Source: Rhodococcoides fascians A25f (lineage in GTDB: Bacteria > Actinomycetota > Actinomycetes > Mycobacteriales > Mycobacteriaceae). From it: a DNA stretch of 64,000 nt. The stretch spans positions 620,001 to 684,000 of the forward strand of contig NZ_CP049744.1 in the NCBI RefSeq assembly GCF_000760935.2, read 5' to 3'. A model generated the notes under the pieces. The model did not search any database and was not told the origin of the DNA. It was given only the letters and a program-made list of their open reading frames with translations. Shown here in pieces: positions 28,025-36,080 of this stretch. A program made the translations under genes and the position numbers. Positions within the stretch are counted from its first letter, which is position 1. Each line of letters opens with the position of its first letter.

Positions 28025-29073
28025 CGGGTCGCTCCCAATTGGGCCTTGCCCAAAATTCCCGACGGCCGTTGCCGCACCTGCCCGTCGACGATGTCGACGA
28101 CGCCACCGGCCCAATCGGGATCGGTGTCGGCGGCGGCCTGGGGATCGGCGTGAGCGTCGGTACCCTCGTCGGCCACCACGGTGATGGAACGCTGCAAGGC
28201 TTCTCGGACTCTCATCGGCGTCGTATCCGGATCGGCGAACACCTCCGTAGCGGCGTTGCCTCGACGTACCACCATGTCGTGAGTGAGGCTGTCCACCAAC
28301 GAGATCACCGTGCCCGGGGGCATGCCGGTGATGATCGCGACGGCACGGCCCACCAATCCGGTCGGCAGCAGCGGGACCGGAATCTGGGCGCGACGCAGGC
28401 CGGCGACGCTGCCGTACGCCTGCAGCAGTTCCGGGTAGCTCATCGTTTCGGTGCCCCCGATGTCGAAGGAACCGGGACGGGCGGTGTCGCCCAGGGCGCG
28501 AGCGATGATGGCAACCACATCGCCGACGGCAATGGGCTGGACCTGCCTGCGCATCCACGTCGGTATCGGAGTGAGCGGCAGCCGCTCGGTCATACGTCGA
28601 ACCAACTCGAAGGACGTCGATCCGGAGCCGAGAATGATGGCCGCGCGCAGCACGGTGGCATCGACGGAGCTGTCGAGGAACGTTTCCTCGACCTGTAGTC
28701 GTGAGCGCAGATGGTCCGACAACGGCGTGTCGTCGTCGGGGATGAGACCGGAGAGGTAGACGATCCGTTGTAGGCCGTTGCGTTCGGCTGCGGCGGCCAT
28801 GGACTGTGCCGCGTGGCGATCTTTCTCGACGAAGTCTCCCTCGTCCATCGAGTGCACGAGGTAGACGACAGCGTCGACATCTGCCGTCGCGGTATCGAAG
28901 GTCTCGTGCTCGTCGAGGTCGAAATGCACGGCGGTGACCTGGGCACCCCATGCGAAGCGCGACTTCTTCGCGGGGTCACGCATCGCCGCGTGGACCTCGT
29001 GGCCCTGCTCGAGGAGCACGGGGATCAGCCGAGACCCGATGTATCCGGTTGCGCCGGTGACCAGTACTCGCAT
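28021..29073 (-). CDS. NmrA/atypical SDR NAD(P)-binding protein
   Basis: A 350-residue protein of the extended or atypical SDR type (NAD(P)H-binding, YbjT-like). It begins MRVLVTGATGYIGSRLIPVL with the TGxxGxxG dinucleotide motif, then VVYLVHSMDEGDF and RIVYLSGLIPDD. The region IGGTETMSYPELLQAYG is found in NmrA-like proteins. The C-terminal ~50 residues are acidic and poorly structured. The reaction cannot be assigned. It is divergent from the rsbQ-like gene. Confidence 0.75.
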   Translation of the reverse strand: MRVLVTGATGYIGSRLIPVLLEQGHEVHAAMRDPAKKSRFAWGAQVTAVHFDLDEHETFDTATADVDAVVYLVHSMDEGDFVEKDRHAAQSMAAAAERNGLQRIVYLSGLIPDDDTPLSDHLRSRLQVEETFLDSSVDATVLRAAIILGSGSTSFELVRRMTERLPLTPIPTWMRRQVQPIAVGDVVAIIARALGDTARPGSFDIGGTETMSYPELLQAYGSVAGLRRAQIPVPLLPTGLVGRAVAIITGMPPGTVISLVDSLTHDMVVRRGNAATEVFADPDTTPMRVREALQRSITVVADEGTDAHADPQAAADTDPDWAGGVVDIVDGQVRQRPSGILGKAQLGATR

Positions 29074-29160
29074 GATGAATCTCGTTTCTGTAGGTACATG
29101 CGATACCCGGTCGGAGCAGTCTCACTCCCCGCTGTCGGCGACAGATGACAGACTGTGCGG

Positions 29161-29961
29161 GTGAACGCACGAACCAGGAACAACGTCAGGGTCGTCGGGG
29201 CCGCCGACGGACCCGTGGTGATGCTGGCTCACGGGTTCGGCTGCGACCAGACGCTGTGGCGTTCGGTGACCGATATCCTGGCGGCGGATTTCTCGGTCGT
29301 GCTCTTCGATCACGTCGGGTCGGGCGCGTCGGACCCGGCCGCCTGGGATGCCGAGAAGTACGTGCCGTTGGACGCTTACGCCCGGGACATCGTCGAGATC
29401 GTCGAAGAACTCGACCTCTGCGACGTCACGTTCGTCGGTCACTCGGTGGCGTCGATGATGGGTGTTCTTGCGGTCCAGGCGGCTCCCGACCGGTTTTCCA
29501 AGCTCTTTCTCCTGACGCCGTCTCCGCGCTATATCGACGACGGTGATTACCGTGGCGGGTTCAGCCGTGAGGACATCGACGAGTTGCTCGAGTCGTTGGA
29601 CAGCAACTATCTCGGCTGGTCCGCATCGATGGCACCGATCGTGGTGAATGCGCCGGATCGACCCGATCTGGAGAACATGTGGACCGCGAGCTTCTGCCGA
29701 ACCGATCCCGAGTGCGCACGGGTGTTCGCCCGCACCACGTTCCTGTCCGACAATCGCGCTGATTTGGCCGGGGTCACCCTGCCCACGATGATCGTCGACT
29801 GCGCCAGAGATTCGCTGGCCCCGCCTCAGGTCGGCAGGTACGTTCACGAACACATTGCGGGCAGCACCCTGAGGACTCTCGACGCGAGCGGCCACTGCCC
29901 GCACGTCACCGAACCGGAGCAGACCGCCGAGGCGATTGCGACCTTCGTGAGATCGTCGTGA
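29161..29961 (+). CDS. rsbQ: Alpha/beta hydrolase, RsbQ-like
   Basis: A 266-residue alpha/beta hydrolase, the length of Bacillus RsbQ (269). It has MLAHGFGCDQTLWRSV (oxyanion loop), FVGHSVASMMGVLA (nucleophile Ser), VDCARDSLAPP (Asp) and DASGHCPHVTEPEQT (His). RsbQ is needed by the PAS-phosphatase RsbP to sense energy stress, probably through a hydrolysed small ligand. The next gene is exactly such a phosphatase and overlaps by GTGA. The GTG at 29161 is used because CAGACT ends 6 bases before it; GTG 29155 is an alternative. Confidence 0.85.
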   Translation: MNARTRNNVRVVGAADGPVVMLAHGFGCDQTLWRSVTDILAADFSVVLFDHVGSGASDPAAWDAEKYVPLDAYARDIVEIVEELDLCDVTFVGHSVASMMGVLAVQAAPDRFSKLFLLTPSPRYIDDGDYRGGFSREDIDELLESLDSNYLGWSASMAPIVVNAPDRPDLENMWTASFCRTDPECARVFARTTFLSDNRADLAGVTLPTMIVDCARDSLAPPQVGRYVHEHIAGSTLRTLDASGHCPHVTEPEQTAEAIATFVRSS

Positions 29962-31106
29962 TCAACGAACTCGACATCGAGGATCTCTACGAGAACGCGC
30001 CGTGCGGCTACCTGTCGGTCTATCCCGACATGCGGATCGCCCGACTCAACACGACGCTGGCGGGTTGGCTCGGTTTCGACGTCGACGCGTTGATCGGTAC
30101 GGACTTCACCGAGTTGCTCACCGGTGGTGGACGCATTCACTACGAGACGCACTTCGGCCCCATCCTGCGGATGTACGGCCAGCTCGACGGCATCGCGTTG
30201 GACTTCGTGACGTCGGATCGTCGTCGGTTACCCGTCTTCATGACCGCGAACGTCAAGACCGACGAGTCCGGCACGCCGGTGCTGATCCGTATCACTGCGC
30301 TCGATGCCCGGGATCGACGCACCTACGAGCGTGAACTGCTCGAATCCCGCACGCGGGCAGAACTGCTGGCGAAAACACTGCAGCGGTCGCTGTTGCCGCC
30401 GAGTCTGCTACCGCCGTCGGGAATGACCGCGGCTGCTCATTACCACGCGGCATCGAGCGACGAGGTGGGCGGCGACTTCTACGATCTGTTTCCGCTCTCG
30501 GACGACCGGTGGGGATTCTTCCTCGGCGACGTGTGCGGAAAAGGCGCGTCGGCCGCAGCCGTCACCTCGCTGACGCGGTACACGTTGCGTGCGGCCGCGG
30601 TATACGACCACGATCCGGTGGCAGTGCTGCACAACCTGGATTCGGTTCTGCGTCAAGAATTTCGCGAGAACAACGCGCAGTTCTGTACGGCGGTGTTCGG
30701 TGTTCTCAGCCGTTCGGCAGAGGGATTCGAGGTGTGCATGGCCAGTGGTGGCCATCCGCCGCCGTTGGTGATTCGGACCGATGGCAGCGCGCACTACGTA
30801 TTCATGACCGGCGGGCAGCTGGTGGGAATACTGCGCAACGCGCGCTTCGTCTCGGCCACGGTGACGCTGGATGCCGGCGACACCCTGATGCTCTACACGG
30901 ACGGCCTCACCGAGGCTCGGGTGGGCACAGGCCGTTACGACGACGACGGCGCACTGCTGGATTTCGCAACCGAGCATGCTCCCGCAGCGCCGGCCGCCCT
31001 GATCGACCACTTGCGGAAACTGCTGAACAGCTTCGGCGACGGTCTGGTCGACGACGCGGCCGTCATGGCATTGGGAGTCTCGTCAGTCGAGAGCAGCGCG
31101 CGCTGA
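29958..31106 (+). CDS. rsbP: PAS-domain PP2C-type phosphatase, RsbP-like
   Basis: A 382-residue protein. The N-terminal PAS domain (about residues 7-110) starts LYENAPCGYLSVYPDMRIAR. A helical linker (LLESRTRAELLAKTLQRSLL) leads to a SpoIIE/PP2C domain with GGDFYDLFPLS and FFLGDVCGKGASAA (metal Asp/Gly), MLYTDGLTEAR and DDAAVMAL. It should dephosphorylate an STAS-domain anti-anti-sigma factor under energy stress, turning on a sigma factor. Its start overlaps rsbQ (GTGA). Its last 24 bases overlap the convergent STAS gene. Confidence 0.87.
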   Translation: MINELDIEDLYENAPCGYLSVYPDMRIARLNTTLAGWLGFDVDALIGTDFTELLTGGGRIHYETHFGPILRMYGQLDGIALDFVTSDRRRLPVFMTANVKTDESGTPVLIRITALDARDRRTYERELLESRTRAELLAKTLQRSLLPPSLLPPSGMTAAAHYHAASSDEVGGDFYDLFPLSDDRWGFFLGDVCGKGASAAAVTSLTRYTLRAAAVYDHDPVAVLHNLDSVLRQEFRENNAQFCTAVFGVLSRSAEGFEVCMASGGHPPPLVIRTDGSAHYVFMTGGQLVGILRNARFVSATVTLDAGDTLMLYTDGLTEARVGTGRYDDDGALLDFATEHAPAAPAALIDHLRKLLNSFGDGLVDDAAVMALGVSSVESSAR

Positions 31107-31439
31107 CGCCAGGTCGGCATGCAGTGCGAATTCCTGGTCCAGGCCCATCAGCTTGATCGGACGGCTGGTGGTCGGTCCGTCGGCGACGACCGAGAATGTC
31201 ACCGTCTCTCCGTGATCTTTCTGCGTCCTTGCCAGCACGGTCATCGCGGCCGAGGCCAGGAACGAGACGGCGGACAGATCGATGATCAAGGCCGATGGTG
31301 TGGACTCGATCTGCGCTTGGATGGCGGTGGCGAGAGCCGGTGCGGTGGTGATATCGAGTTCGCCGGACACCGCAATGACGGCTACTCGGCCATCGTTGCT
31401 GGATTGAATCGAGAACCCGGCGTTCGTATCGGCAGACAT
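31083..31439 (-). CDS. STAS-domain anti-anti-sigma factor (RsbV-like)
   Basis: A 118-residue single STAS domain. VIAVSGELDITTAPAL is the first strand-helix. ALIIDLSAVSFLASAAMTVL holds the regulatory Ser in FLAS, where RsbV/SpoIIAA have a D before the Ser and G-L after; here they are Ala and Ala-Met. It is the likely substrate of the RsbP-type phosphatase encoded convergently. No anti-sigma kinase or sigma gene is in the window, so partners must lie elsewhere. Confidence 0.82.
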   Translation of the reverse strand: MSADTNAGFSIQSSNDGRVAVIAVSGELDITTAPALATAIQAQIESTPSALIIDLSAVSFLASAAMTVLARTQKDHGETVTFSVVADGPTTSRPIKLMGLDQEFALHADLASARAALD

Positions 31440-31505
31440 ATGTACTCCTGAATCGTTACCCGCCGCGCTCGTCGACGGGGTTGCGCACCATTCAATCAGT
31501 AGGGA

Positions 31506-32846
31506 TTACTGGAAGGTGACCTGCGTTCCTCTGAGGGCGGGAGCTCCGACCGTCGTCGTCCAGGACGGCACTGCATCGGGCTCGATTCCGGTGGCCCCGC
31601 CGTAGATGACCGCCAGGGTCTGTTGCTCGGTGACCGAGCCTGCGTACGAGGCGGGTACGGGGGAGAGCTGTGGTGCCGGGAGGACGGGAACGTTCTGCTC
31701 GCCGGGGTTCCTCGTCGGCACCTGGTACGAGCCGTCGTTGGGTGAACCGCCCGGATACTGGGGGAAGTACTCGCCGGCATAGCGATCGAGGGACGAGTAG
31801 CAGCTCGGGCCTCGGGTCTGCTCGAACAGCCTCGGTTCGTCCTGGTTGGGCAGGTAACGCCCCTTCGGATTGACCAAGGGCATCGACACGTTGATGCCGG
31901 GATACTCGTCACCGTCGCCGAGCAGGATCTTGCCGCGCCTGGCACCCTCGGCGAACTGTGAGACGGTGCAGCCGAGAGCGGGGGAGAATTCGGCGAACAC
32001 CTCGAGCGCCTCGCGCGAATTGGCGGCCAGGCCGATGACGTCGGCGGAGTTGGCGTCGAGGAAATCTGCGGTCGTGCCCGCGGCCGAGGTGACCGAGGCA
32101 TAGAGCGTCTCGAGGGCCGGGCGCTTCTCGACGACGGTGTTGCCGGTGGTCCGCAGATTGTCCAGAGCATTGATCAATTCGGGAGCCGCATCGGAGTAGG
32201 TCTGCGAGAAGTCCGCGAGACCACGCAGGTCCTGCTGGATCGCGGGAAGTTCGGTGTTGAGCCCGGCGAAGATGTTCTCCAGGCGGTCGATGGTGAGGCC
32301 GAGTTCCTCGCCGCGACCGCTCAGACCCTGCGCCAGAGCGCCGAGTGTGTTCGACAGGTCCTGCGGCGGCACGGCTTGGAGCAACGGCAACAGGCCGTCG
32401 AGCAGCTGTCCCACCTCGATGGCATTGCCGCTGCGATCCTGCTTCAGGACAGTGCCCTCACCGATCGGCGAGGCCGGTGCGCCGTCCGGAAGTATCAGCG
32501 ATACGTACCGCTCGCCGAACAGTGTCTTCGGGAGAAGCCGTGCGGTGGCGTTCGACGGAATCATCTCGGCCATGTCCGGCTGGATCGCCAACTCGGAGGT
32601 CACGACGCCATCTGTAGTCGTCGCCGATCGGACTTCTCCGACGATCATGCCGCGCACCTTGACATCGGCATTGCGGGGGAGAGCGTTGCCGACGCTGTCG
32701 GTCTCGAGGGAGACGGTCACGACGTCCTCGAACGTCTTGTTGTACGAGGTGACGCTCCACCCGACGAACACGACGATGAGTACCACGAGGGCAATTCCGA
32801 GAAGCCGGTTCTGCAGCGGCGAGGGGGTGCCGGTCACGGGAAGCAC
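31506..32846 (-). CDS. Orphan MCE family protein
   Basis: A 446-residue MCE protein. One N-terminal membrane anchor (LLGIALVVLIVVFVGWSV) is followed by the MlaD-like MCE domain (about residues 40-115: VTVSLETDSVGNALPRNADV then KVRGMIVGEV and TLFGERYVSL). A long helical region follows and a Pro-rich C-terminal tail. MCE proteins form periplasmic lipid-transfer tubes with YrbE permeases. In mycolata they normally occur in operons of two yrbE and six mce genes; this copy stands alone between a STAS and a LysR gene. Confidence 0.85.
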   Translation of the reverse strand: MLPVTGTPSPLQNRLLGIALVVLIVVFVGWSVTSYNKTFEDVVTVSLETDSVGNALPRNADVKVRGMIVGEVRSATTTDGVVTSELAIQPDMAEMIPSNATARLLPKTLFGERYVSLILPDGAPASPIGEGTVLKQDRSGNAIEVGQLLDGLLPLLQAVPPQDLSNTLGALAQGLSGRGEELGLTIDRLENIFAGLNTELPAIQQDLRGLADFSQTYSDAAPELINALDNLRTTGNTVVEKRPALETLYASVTSAAGTTADFLDANSADVIGLAANSREALEVFAEFSPALGCTVSQFAEGARRGKILLGDGDEYPGINVSMPLVNPKGRYLPNQDEPRLFEQTRGPSCYSSLDRYAGEYFPQYPGGSPNDGSYQVPTRNPGEQNVPVLPAPQLSPVPASYAGSVTEQQTLAVIYGGATGIEPDAVPSWTTTVGAPALRGTQVTFQ

Positions 32847-32918
32847 GGATCGAGAGCGTCAACCATGCCGCGAACATTAGTGGTACATGACGTCACACTT
32901 ACTACTGCGCGACTGCTT

Positions 32919-32936
32919 GTGAGATGCACATATCAC
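32919..32936. promoter_or_regulatory. Imperfect dyad upstream of the MCE gene
   Basis: GTGAGATGCACATATCAC has outer arms GTGA/TCAC and inner ATG/CAT, symmetric at 14 of 18 positions. TGACGTCA (32888-32895), a perfect 8-bp palindrome, lies nearby. Both are in the 112-base gap between the LysR stop and the MCE start. No binding protein is suggested with confidence. Confidence 0.3.
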
Positions 32937-32958
32937 CGTCGGAAATATGAGATGCAGC

Positions 32959-33849
32959 TCACTCCTCGGTGGCGGACCGTGCCCAATCGATGAACTGCCG
33001 GGTCGCGGGGGATTGCTCGCCGGTCCTGTGCATCAGGGTGATGGAGTAGGTCAGCGGTGGCGTCAGATCGATCGACCGCAGATGGGCAAACGTGTCCAGG
33101 GGTACCCAGCTCGGTACGAGTGCAGCACCCACGCCGGCATCCACCAGGCTCGGTATCGTCAGAACCGGCGTACCGGTCAGCACCGTGTGCGCCCGAGCGC
33201 CCGAGCGTCGAAGTCGTTCCAGCGCATGCGCACTGGTGGTCTCGACGGCACCGGTGATGAAGGGAAACTCGCCCAACCAGTCGAGTCCGTGGCGATCGGT
33301 GATCCGAGCATTCGACTGCGTCCACGCCGCGGGGACGATCAGCGTCAACTCCTGGCGTCCGACGTGGATGCCGAGCAGATCGGGCGGAGTGAAAAGACGC
33401 GGAATCAACGCCAGGTCTGCTGCGCCGGATCGCAGAGATTCCATTGCTGCCGTGGCGGTCTCAGCGCGTGCAATGTGCACATTCAGGCGCGGTCGTCCTC
33501 GTGTCACCGACGCGAGCATGGTCGGCAGAACCGGTCCGGTGTCGTCGGCCGGAACCGACACCACTACTGCACCCGCCCGGCCGAGGGCGGCGTCGACGGC
33601 GAGGGCCGAGAAGAGGTCCAGATCGTCCACGACGCGCCGGGCAGCGTCCACTATTTCCCGTCCCGCATCGGTCGGCACGAGCCTCGTACCGCGCCGCTCG
33701 AAAACGGTCACCTGGGTCTGCTCCTCGAATCGGGCGATAGCGCGCGAGACAGTGGACGGACTGAGCCCGAGTTCGGTTGCCGCACCGCTCATCGAACCTG
33801 CGTCGGCGACGGCAACGCACTGCCGCAGTAGCCGTGAAGAAAGTTCCAT
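32959..33849 (-). CDS. LysR family transcriptional regulator
   Basis: A 296-residue LysR-type protein. The helix-turn-helix is SRLLRQCVAVADAGSMSGAA then ELGLSPSTVSRAIARFE, followed by the effector domain (PADDTGPVLPTMLASV...). The start MELSSRLLRQC gives the usual LysR N-terminus; an ATG 11 codons upstream is possible. It is divergent from a second LysR gene with 85 bases between them. No obvious target gene is adjacent apart from the two regulators themselves. Confidence 0.85.
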   Translation of the reverse strand: MELSSRLLRQCVAVADAGSMSGAATELGLSPSTVSRAIARFEEQTQVTVFERRGTRLVPTDAGREIVDAARRVVDDLDLFSALAVDAALGRAGAVVVSVPADDTGPVLPTMLASVTRGRPRLNVHIARAETATAAMESLRSGAADLALIPRLFTPPDLLGIHVGRQELTLIVPAAWTQSNARITDRHGLDWLGEFPFITGAVETTSAHALERLRRSGARAHTVLTGTPVLTIPSLVDAGVGAALVPSWVPLDTFAHLRSIDLTPPLTYSITLMHRTGEQSPATRQFIDWARSATEE

Positions 33850-33934
33850 CGCGTCCCGTCGATCGATGCCACCGGAAGGCACCCGACGTACCCCCGTGAT
33901 GCCGCAGCTCCACCGAAGTGTTCACACTGATGCC

Positions 33935-34837
33935 GTGAACGTCACCACTTCGATGCTCGAGTGCTTCGTGGCCGTCGTCGACGAGCATGGACTCGGTAAC
34001 GCGGCTCGTGCACTCGGGGTAAGCCAACCGACGGTGTCCGGCACCGTGCGAAGTCTCGAGACCGAGTTGGGTGTCGAGTTGTTTCGCCGTGAGGCCAATA
34101 CGCTGGTTCTGAGCCCCGAAGGTGCTGCCCTACTACCGCTTGCGCGTCGAACTGTACTCGACCATCGAGCGGCCGAGCGAGTGGTCGACGAACTCCGGAC
34201 GACGAATCCCGGCGGCGCGGCACCGACTGTACGCATCGCACTGTCGGACCGTTCGACAACACCGGAACTGATCGCGGCATTCGTCGCTGCGCGACCTGGC
34301 TCGAGGATCGACGTCGTGTCGATCGCCGATCCTTCGGAAGCGCTGGCGCAGGTTCGGATGGGGCAGATCGACTGCGCGGTGGTGCCCGATTTCGACGATT
34401 CCAGCGACCTCGTCCACGAGTACCTACCCGATGACGTTCTCGTGCTTGCGCTTCCGCCCGGATCGAAACATATCGGCACCCTCGACGAACTCGACGCGGC
34501 GGTTCCGTTGGCGGTGCTTGCGCCGACGCATCGTGTAGGCGTGGGGGTCATCGACGCTCTGGCAGGGTTCGGCATCGTGGCGACCGTGGTGTTGAGCGGG
34601 GTGCCGCAGCAGGCCCTGCCGGGACTCGTCGCCCACGGTATCGGCGCGGCGGTCATGAGTGAGTCGATGGCGCGTTCGGTGACTGAAGCGGGCGGTTCGG
34701 TCGTCCCCTGGCCGGCATCGCCGCCGGAGCGCACCAGGCTCGTCTATTCTCCCAATTGGGTAGCACCGCTTATGAATTCGTTCATCGATCAACTTGTTCG
34801 CGGCCATTCGCTAGGTACAAAAACGAATCATTCGTGA
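33935..34837 (+). CDS. LysR family transcriptional regulator
   Basis: A 300-residue LysR-type protein from a GTG start (VNVTTSMLECFVAVVDEHG). The helix-turn-helix is GLGNAARALGVSQPTVSGTV, followed by RSLETELGVELFRREANTLV. The effector domain starts near residue 88 (APTVRIALSDRSTTPELIAAF). A long open frame extending upstream was rejected because it is antisense to the divergent LysR gene. It lies 214 bases upstream of the terpenoid-like cluster in the same direction and could regulate it. Confidence 0.85.
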   Translation: MNVTTSMLECFVAVVDEHGLGNAARALGVSQPTVSGTVRSLETELGVELFRREANTLVLSPEGAALLPLARRTVLDHRAAERVVDELRTTNPGGAAPTVRIALSDRSTTPELIAAFVAARPGSRIDVVSIADPSEALAQVRMGQIDCAVVPDFDDSSDLVHEYLPDDVLVLALPPGSKHIGTLDELDAAVPLAVLAPTHRVGVGVIDALAGFGIVATVVLSGVPQQALPGLVAHGIGAAVMSESMARSVTEAGGSVVPWPASPPERTRLVYSPNWVAPLMNSFIDQLVRGHSLGTKTNHS

Positions 34838-35051
34838 CCGACTGTGCGTTTTGGCTATGGCTTTGCGTCATTCCGTTGCCTCGGCTGGCTGTCGGTGCCC
34901 TGTGTCACTTAATGTGGCGCGCAGCAGGATCAGGGGGCGATCGGCGGGGGAGTATTCATGGACCGAAAATTCCGGAGACAGGTGTGTTTCGATACGCACG
35001 CACGCCTGATATCTCTATCGAAAGTGTTGCCTGACAACGCTCGTCGTTCGA
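34838..35051 (+). promoter_or_regulatory. Promoter region of the terpenoid-like operon with a dyad
   Basis: 214 bases without a gene. TTTCGATA (34987-34994) and TATCGAAA (35016-35023) form a perfect 8-bp inverted repeat spaced by 21 bases, about 30 bases upstream of the first start. GTTG-CCTGA-CAAC follows at 35026-35038. I see no convincing -35/-10 pair. Confidence 0.4.
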
Positions 35052-36080
35052 GTGGTGTTGTCGATGGTTGCTGATGCCATGGGTCTGGAATGGGCGTCTC
35101 CGGCCGAGCCGGATGTCGTCGTCATCTCGGCGCAACTGCGCGACGTCGGTGCCGCAATGAACCGTATTCTCGAGCCGCACAGTACGTTTCGCTCGATCTA
35201 TGATCATGTTCTCTCGATACCGGGAAAGCGTGTGCGTGCCGGGATGGTACTTGCGTGTGCTCAGCTCGCGCCGGGTGCTCATGCGGTGCCGCTGCACGAC
35301 GCCGTCGACATCGCAGCGGCGGTCGAGATGCTGCACGAATCCTCTCTGATACACGACGACATCTGTGACGGGTCGGTACTTCGCCGCGACAACGATTCCA
35401 TTGCAGCCGCATTCGGTGTTCGAGTGGCGGCGTACGCGGGCTTCCATCTGGCCGGAACCGCACTGCGGGAAGTCGCGAGAGTGCTCGACGCCAACCCTTC
35501 GGTGTTCGCCCGAATCGGGCACGCCGTCGGTGTGACGTATCTCGATGAGCTGTCGGAGCTCTCGTACGGTCAGTTGATCGAGACCTTGCCGCCGGATCTC
35601 GACGACGACGCGCTCAGGAGGCACTACCGCGCGGTCGCGGGAGCCAAGACCGGGACTCTGTTCAGAGTCGCCTGCGCCTACGGTGGTACAGCAGGCGGAG
35701 TCGACGACGACGGACTGCGCAGTCTGATGAACTACGCAGATCATCTGGCGTTGGCATTCCAGATCATGGACGACGTCCGCGACATCGAGGGCGGTCCGAA
35801 CCTCGGTAAGGATGCCTGCGGAGATCTCGAACGCAGAGTGCCCACCTGGCCCGTGATCGAATGGCTGTGCACCGATGCCGAAGCGCGGACGATGTGGCTC
35901 GACGAATCGGTGTCCAGCCGTGACCTGCAGGCCGCACTGACGCACAGCGGAGCGATTGCCAGTGCCCGTGAGTTCGCCGATTCCGCGACGCGGCAGGCCT
36001 GCGTCGCGACCGAGTGTTTCGTCGATTCGCCTGCGCGAGAGCACTTGCGCACACTGGCCCGACGAGTCGTGCTCCGGTGA
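35052..36080 (+). CDS. Isoprenyl diphosphate synthase (polyprenyl synthetase family)
   Basis: A 342-residue trans-isoprenyl diphosphate synthase. The first Asp-rich motif is HDDICDGSVLRR (DDxxD, about residues 102-106). The second is FQIMDDVRDIEG (about 240-244). GKRVRAGMVL near residue 58 is the usual GKRxRP region. These condense allylic diphosphates with isopentenyl diphosphate to give C10-C25 or longer chains. Length selectivity cannot be told. A GTG at 35052 and an ATG at 35064 are both possible starts. It heads a five-gene coupled cluster and overlaps the next gene by GTGA. Confidence 0.88.
   Translation: MVLSMVADAMGLEWASPAEPDVVVISAQLRDVGAAMNRILEPHSTFRSIYDHVLSIPGKRVRAGMVLACAQLAPGAHAVPLHDAVDIAAAVEMLHESSLIHDDICDGSVLRRDNDSIAAAFGVRVAAYAGFHLAGTALREVARVLDANPSVFARIGHAVGVTYLDELSELSYGQLIETLPPDLDDDALRRHYRAVAGAKTGTLFRVACAYGGTAGGVDDDGLRSLMNYADHLALAFQIMDDVRDIEGGPNLGKDACGDLERRVPTWPVIEWLCTDAEARTMWLDESVSSRDLQAALTHSGAIASAREFADSATRQACVATECFVDSPAREHLRTLARRVVLR

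Noticed and set aside
32919..32936. CRP-like site before the MCE gene
   Set aside because: The half sites GTGA/TCAC are 10 bases apart instead of 6, and the dyad is imperfect; kept only as a low-confidence dyad.
33092..33934. N-terminal extension of the second LysR gene
   Set aside because: The extension is antisense to the first LysR gene. The LysR domain begins at the GTG at 33935 with the normal spacing.
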